Source: an uncultured Spirochaetaceae bacterium (GTDB taxonomy: Bacteria; Spirochaetota; Spirochaetia; Treponematales; Treponemataceae). Taken from it: a stretch of DNA of 6,074 nt. Where the stretch lies: NCBI GenBank assembly GCA_902796985.1, contig CADBRC010000379.1, positions 1 to 6,074 of the forward strand. Reading direction: 5' to 3'. The notes below the pieces were generated by a model. The model was not told where the DNA came from, searched no databases, and was given only the letters and a program-made list of their open reading frames with translations. Within the stretch, counting starts at the first letter, position 1. Each line of letters starts with the position of its first letter. Shown here in pieces: positions 5,674 through 6,074 of the stretch. The translations under genes were made by a program, and so were the position numbers.

Positions 5674-5700
5674 GTTTACCTAGTTATCAGATAGGTTTAC
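5674..5700. promoter_or_regulatory. Candidate operator at the predicted transcription start: GTTTAC repeats 21 bp apart with an inverted ACCTA/TAGGT
   Basis: On the plus strand GTTTAC occurs at 5674-5679 and again at 5695-5700, exactly 21 bp (two helical turns) apart. An inverted repeat, ACCTA (5678-5682) and TAGGT (5692-5696), overlaps both. The site covers the predicted start point (about 5698), where a bound repressor would block initiation. It could equally form a small hairpin at the 5' end of the mRNA. No regulator gene is in the window. Confidence 0.4.
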
Positions 5701-5704
5701 TGAC

Positions 5705-5733
5705 ACAATATTGATTCCAAAATATTTTGTCAA
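5705..5733 (-). promoter_or_regulatory. Sigma-70-type promoter of the five-gene operon
   Basis: A perfect -35 TTGACA (5733-5728), a 17-nt spacer and TATTGT (5710-5705) as -10 box give a near-consensus promoter. The -35 box begins 18 nt after the stop codon of the upstream dehydrogenase gene, so the operon can be transcribed on its own. The expected start at about 5698 gives a leader of roughly 120 nt before the first gene. Surrounding DNA is clearly more AT-rich than the genes. Confidence 0.75.
5718..5729. promoter_or_regulatory. Perfect 12-bp palindrome CAAAATATTTTG inside the operon promoter
   Basis: The palindrome fills most of the spacer and overlaps two bases of the -35 box. It is flanked by ATTGA (5710-5714) and TCAAT (5730-5734), which are inverted copies of each other, and a second palindrome, CAATATTG (5706-5713), overlaps the -10 box. 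A dimeric repressor bound here would occlude RNA polymerase. AT-rich promoter DNA yields such symmetry by chance fairly often. Confidence 0.4.
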
Positions 5734-5751
5734 TACGTTTCAGGAAAATTC

Positions 5752-6074
5752 TCAGAAATCTTTTTTGAAGGAGCAATCGGACAGGGACATGGGAATCCCG
5801 AGCTCGTCGAGAGTCCTGGAGATGCTGTTGGAGACGCCATCATAAAGAATCAGTCCCTCGCGCTGGGACTTCTCATAGTTGTTGGATTCTATTTCTCCCG
5901 GGACAAATATCTCATCGATACCGGCAATCCGTTTGGAGGATTTTATCCGCTCCACGGAGACATCAAGGTTTCTCTTGAATTCAGCGATGTCCGTAAACTG
6001 GGATATGTCTATTGCGGCGAAGTTATAGGATACCTTCATGTAATTCTCCGCTGCCGTCTCCTTGCAATCCTCAA
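5752..6074 (-). CDS. Ldh_2-family 2-hydroxy-acid dehydrogenase, C-terminal part (5' end outside the window)
   Basis: Only the last 106 residues are visible. NFAAIDISQFTDIAEFK, then IKSSKRIAGIDEIFVPGEIE and a final LDELGI segment match the C-terminus of the malate/L-lactate dehydrogenase (Ldh_2) family, whose members use NAD(P)H on malate, lactate, ureidoglycolate, 2,3-diketogulonate, piperideine carboxylate or (R)-sulfolactate. An ATG at 6039 could be mistaken for a start, but the frame stays open to the window edge and the residues before it read AAENY, as expected for the interior of the family, so this is the end of a full-length gene rather than a 95-residue protein. It ends 18 nt before the -35 box of the operon. 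The visible part does not give substrate specificity. The link to the downstream genes is by proximity and related chemistry only. Confidence 0.85.
   Translation of the reverse strand, partial: EDCKETAAENYMKVSYNFAAIDISQFTDIAEFKRNLDVSVERIKSSKRIAGIDEIFVPGEIESNNYEKSQREGLILYDGVSNSISRTLDELGIPMSLSDCSFKKDF

Noticed and set aside
5645..5700. Possible TPP or SAM riboswitch because of the ACCTATCTGATAACTAGG stretch and the transporter context
   Set aside because: The conserved cores (for example CUGAGA of the TPP class) and the required helix arrangement are missing.
5752..6039. A self-contained 95-residue protein starting at ATG 6039
   Set aside because: The frame is open to the right edge and the homology is to the C-terminus of a much longer Ldh_2 dehydrogenase, so it is the tail of a larger gene.
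1..6074. CRISPR arrays, insertion sequences, phage genes, tRNA or rRNA genes
   Set aside because: No regularly spaced repeats, transposase-like proteins, terminal inverted repeats or tRNA cloverleaf features were seen.

Overview
The window reads as part of a moderately GC-rich bacterial chromosome with every gene on the minus strand. The best guess for the organism is a spirochaete of the Treponema type. The main clue is at the left edge: a threonyl-tRNA synthetase that begins directly at its editing domain, with an in-frame stop just upstream, so it has no N-terminal TGS domain. I recall this short form from Borrelia. Gene content and base composition fit but do not prove the assignment.

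Layout in the direction of transcription, from right to left: the C-terminal 106 residues of an Ldh_2-family (malate/L-lactate/sulfolactate-type) dehydrogenase, cut by the right edge (5752-6074); an AT-rich control region with a near-consensus promoter, palindromes and a leader of about 120 nt (5576-5751); a five-gene operon made of a YbdH/HcxA-like 2-oxo acid reductase (4487-5575), a HisC-like PLP aminotransferase (3384-4475), a lipoprotein substrate-binding protein (2243-3364), an ABC ATPase (1315-2157) and an ABC permease (368-1315); a 101-bp spacer with a short tandem repeat and a candidate promoter (267-367); and the first 88 residues of threonyl-tRNA synthetase (1-266).

The five operon genes are close together (11, 19 and 85 bp gaps, then a 1-bp TGATG overlap) and should be co-transcribed. 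The last three form a complete importer of the nitrate/sulfonate/taurine (NrtABC-SsuABC-TauABC) superfamily. The first two encode an aminotransferase and a 2-oxo acid reductase, which together can interconvert an amino acid, its 2-oxo acid and its 2-hydroxy acid. With another 2-hydroxy-acid dehydrogenase immediately upstream, the locus looks like a dedicated uptake-plus-transamination/reduction module for one unknown compound. A sulfonated amino acid, a methionine-type acid or an aromatic acid are all possible; the sequence does not decide.

The most unusual part is the operon leader. An 8-bp long-range helix could cover half of the Shine-Dalgarno sequence right up to the start codon. It competes with a small hairpin, and a separate set of mutually exclusive hairpins ends in a run of seven U. 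I recognise no known riboswitch class there, so it is a candidate for a new cis-regulatory RNA. The promoter also carries a perfect 12-bp palindrome, and two GTTTAC repeats spaced 21 bp apart flank the predicted transcription start.
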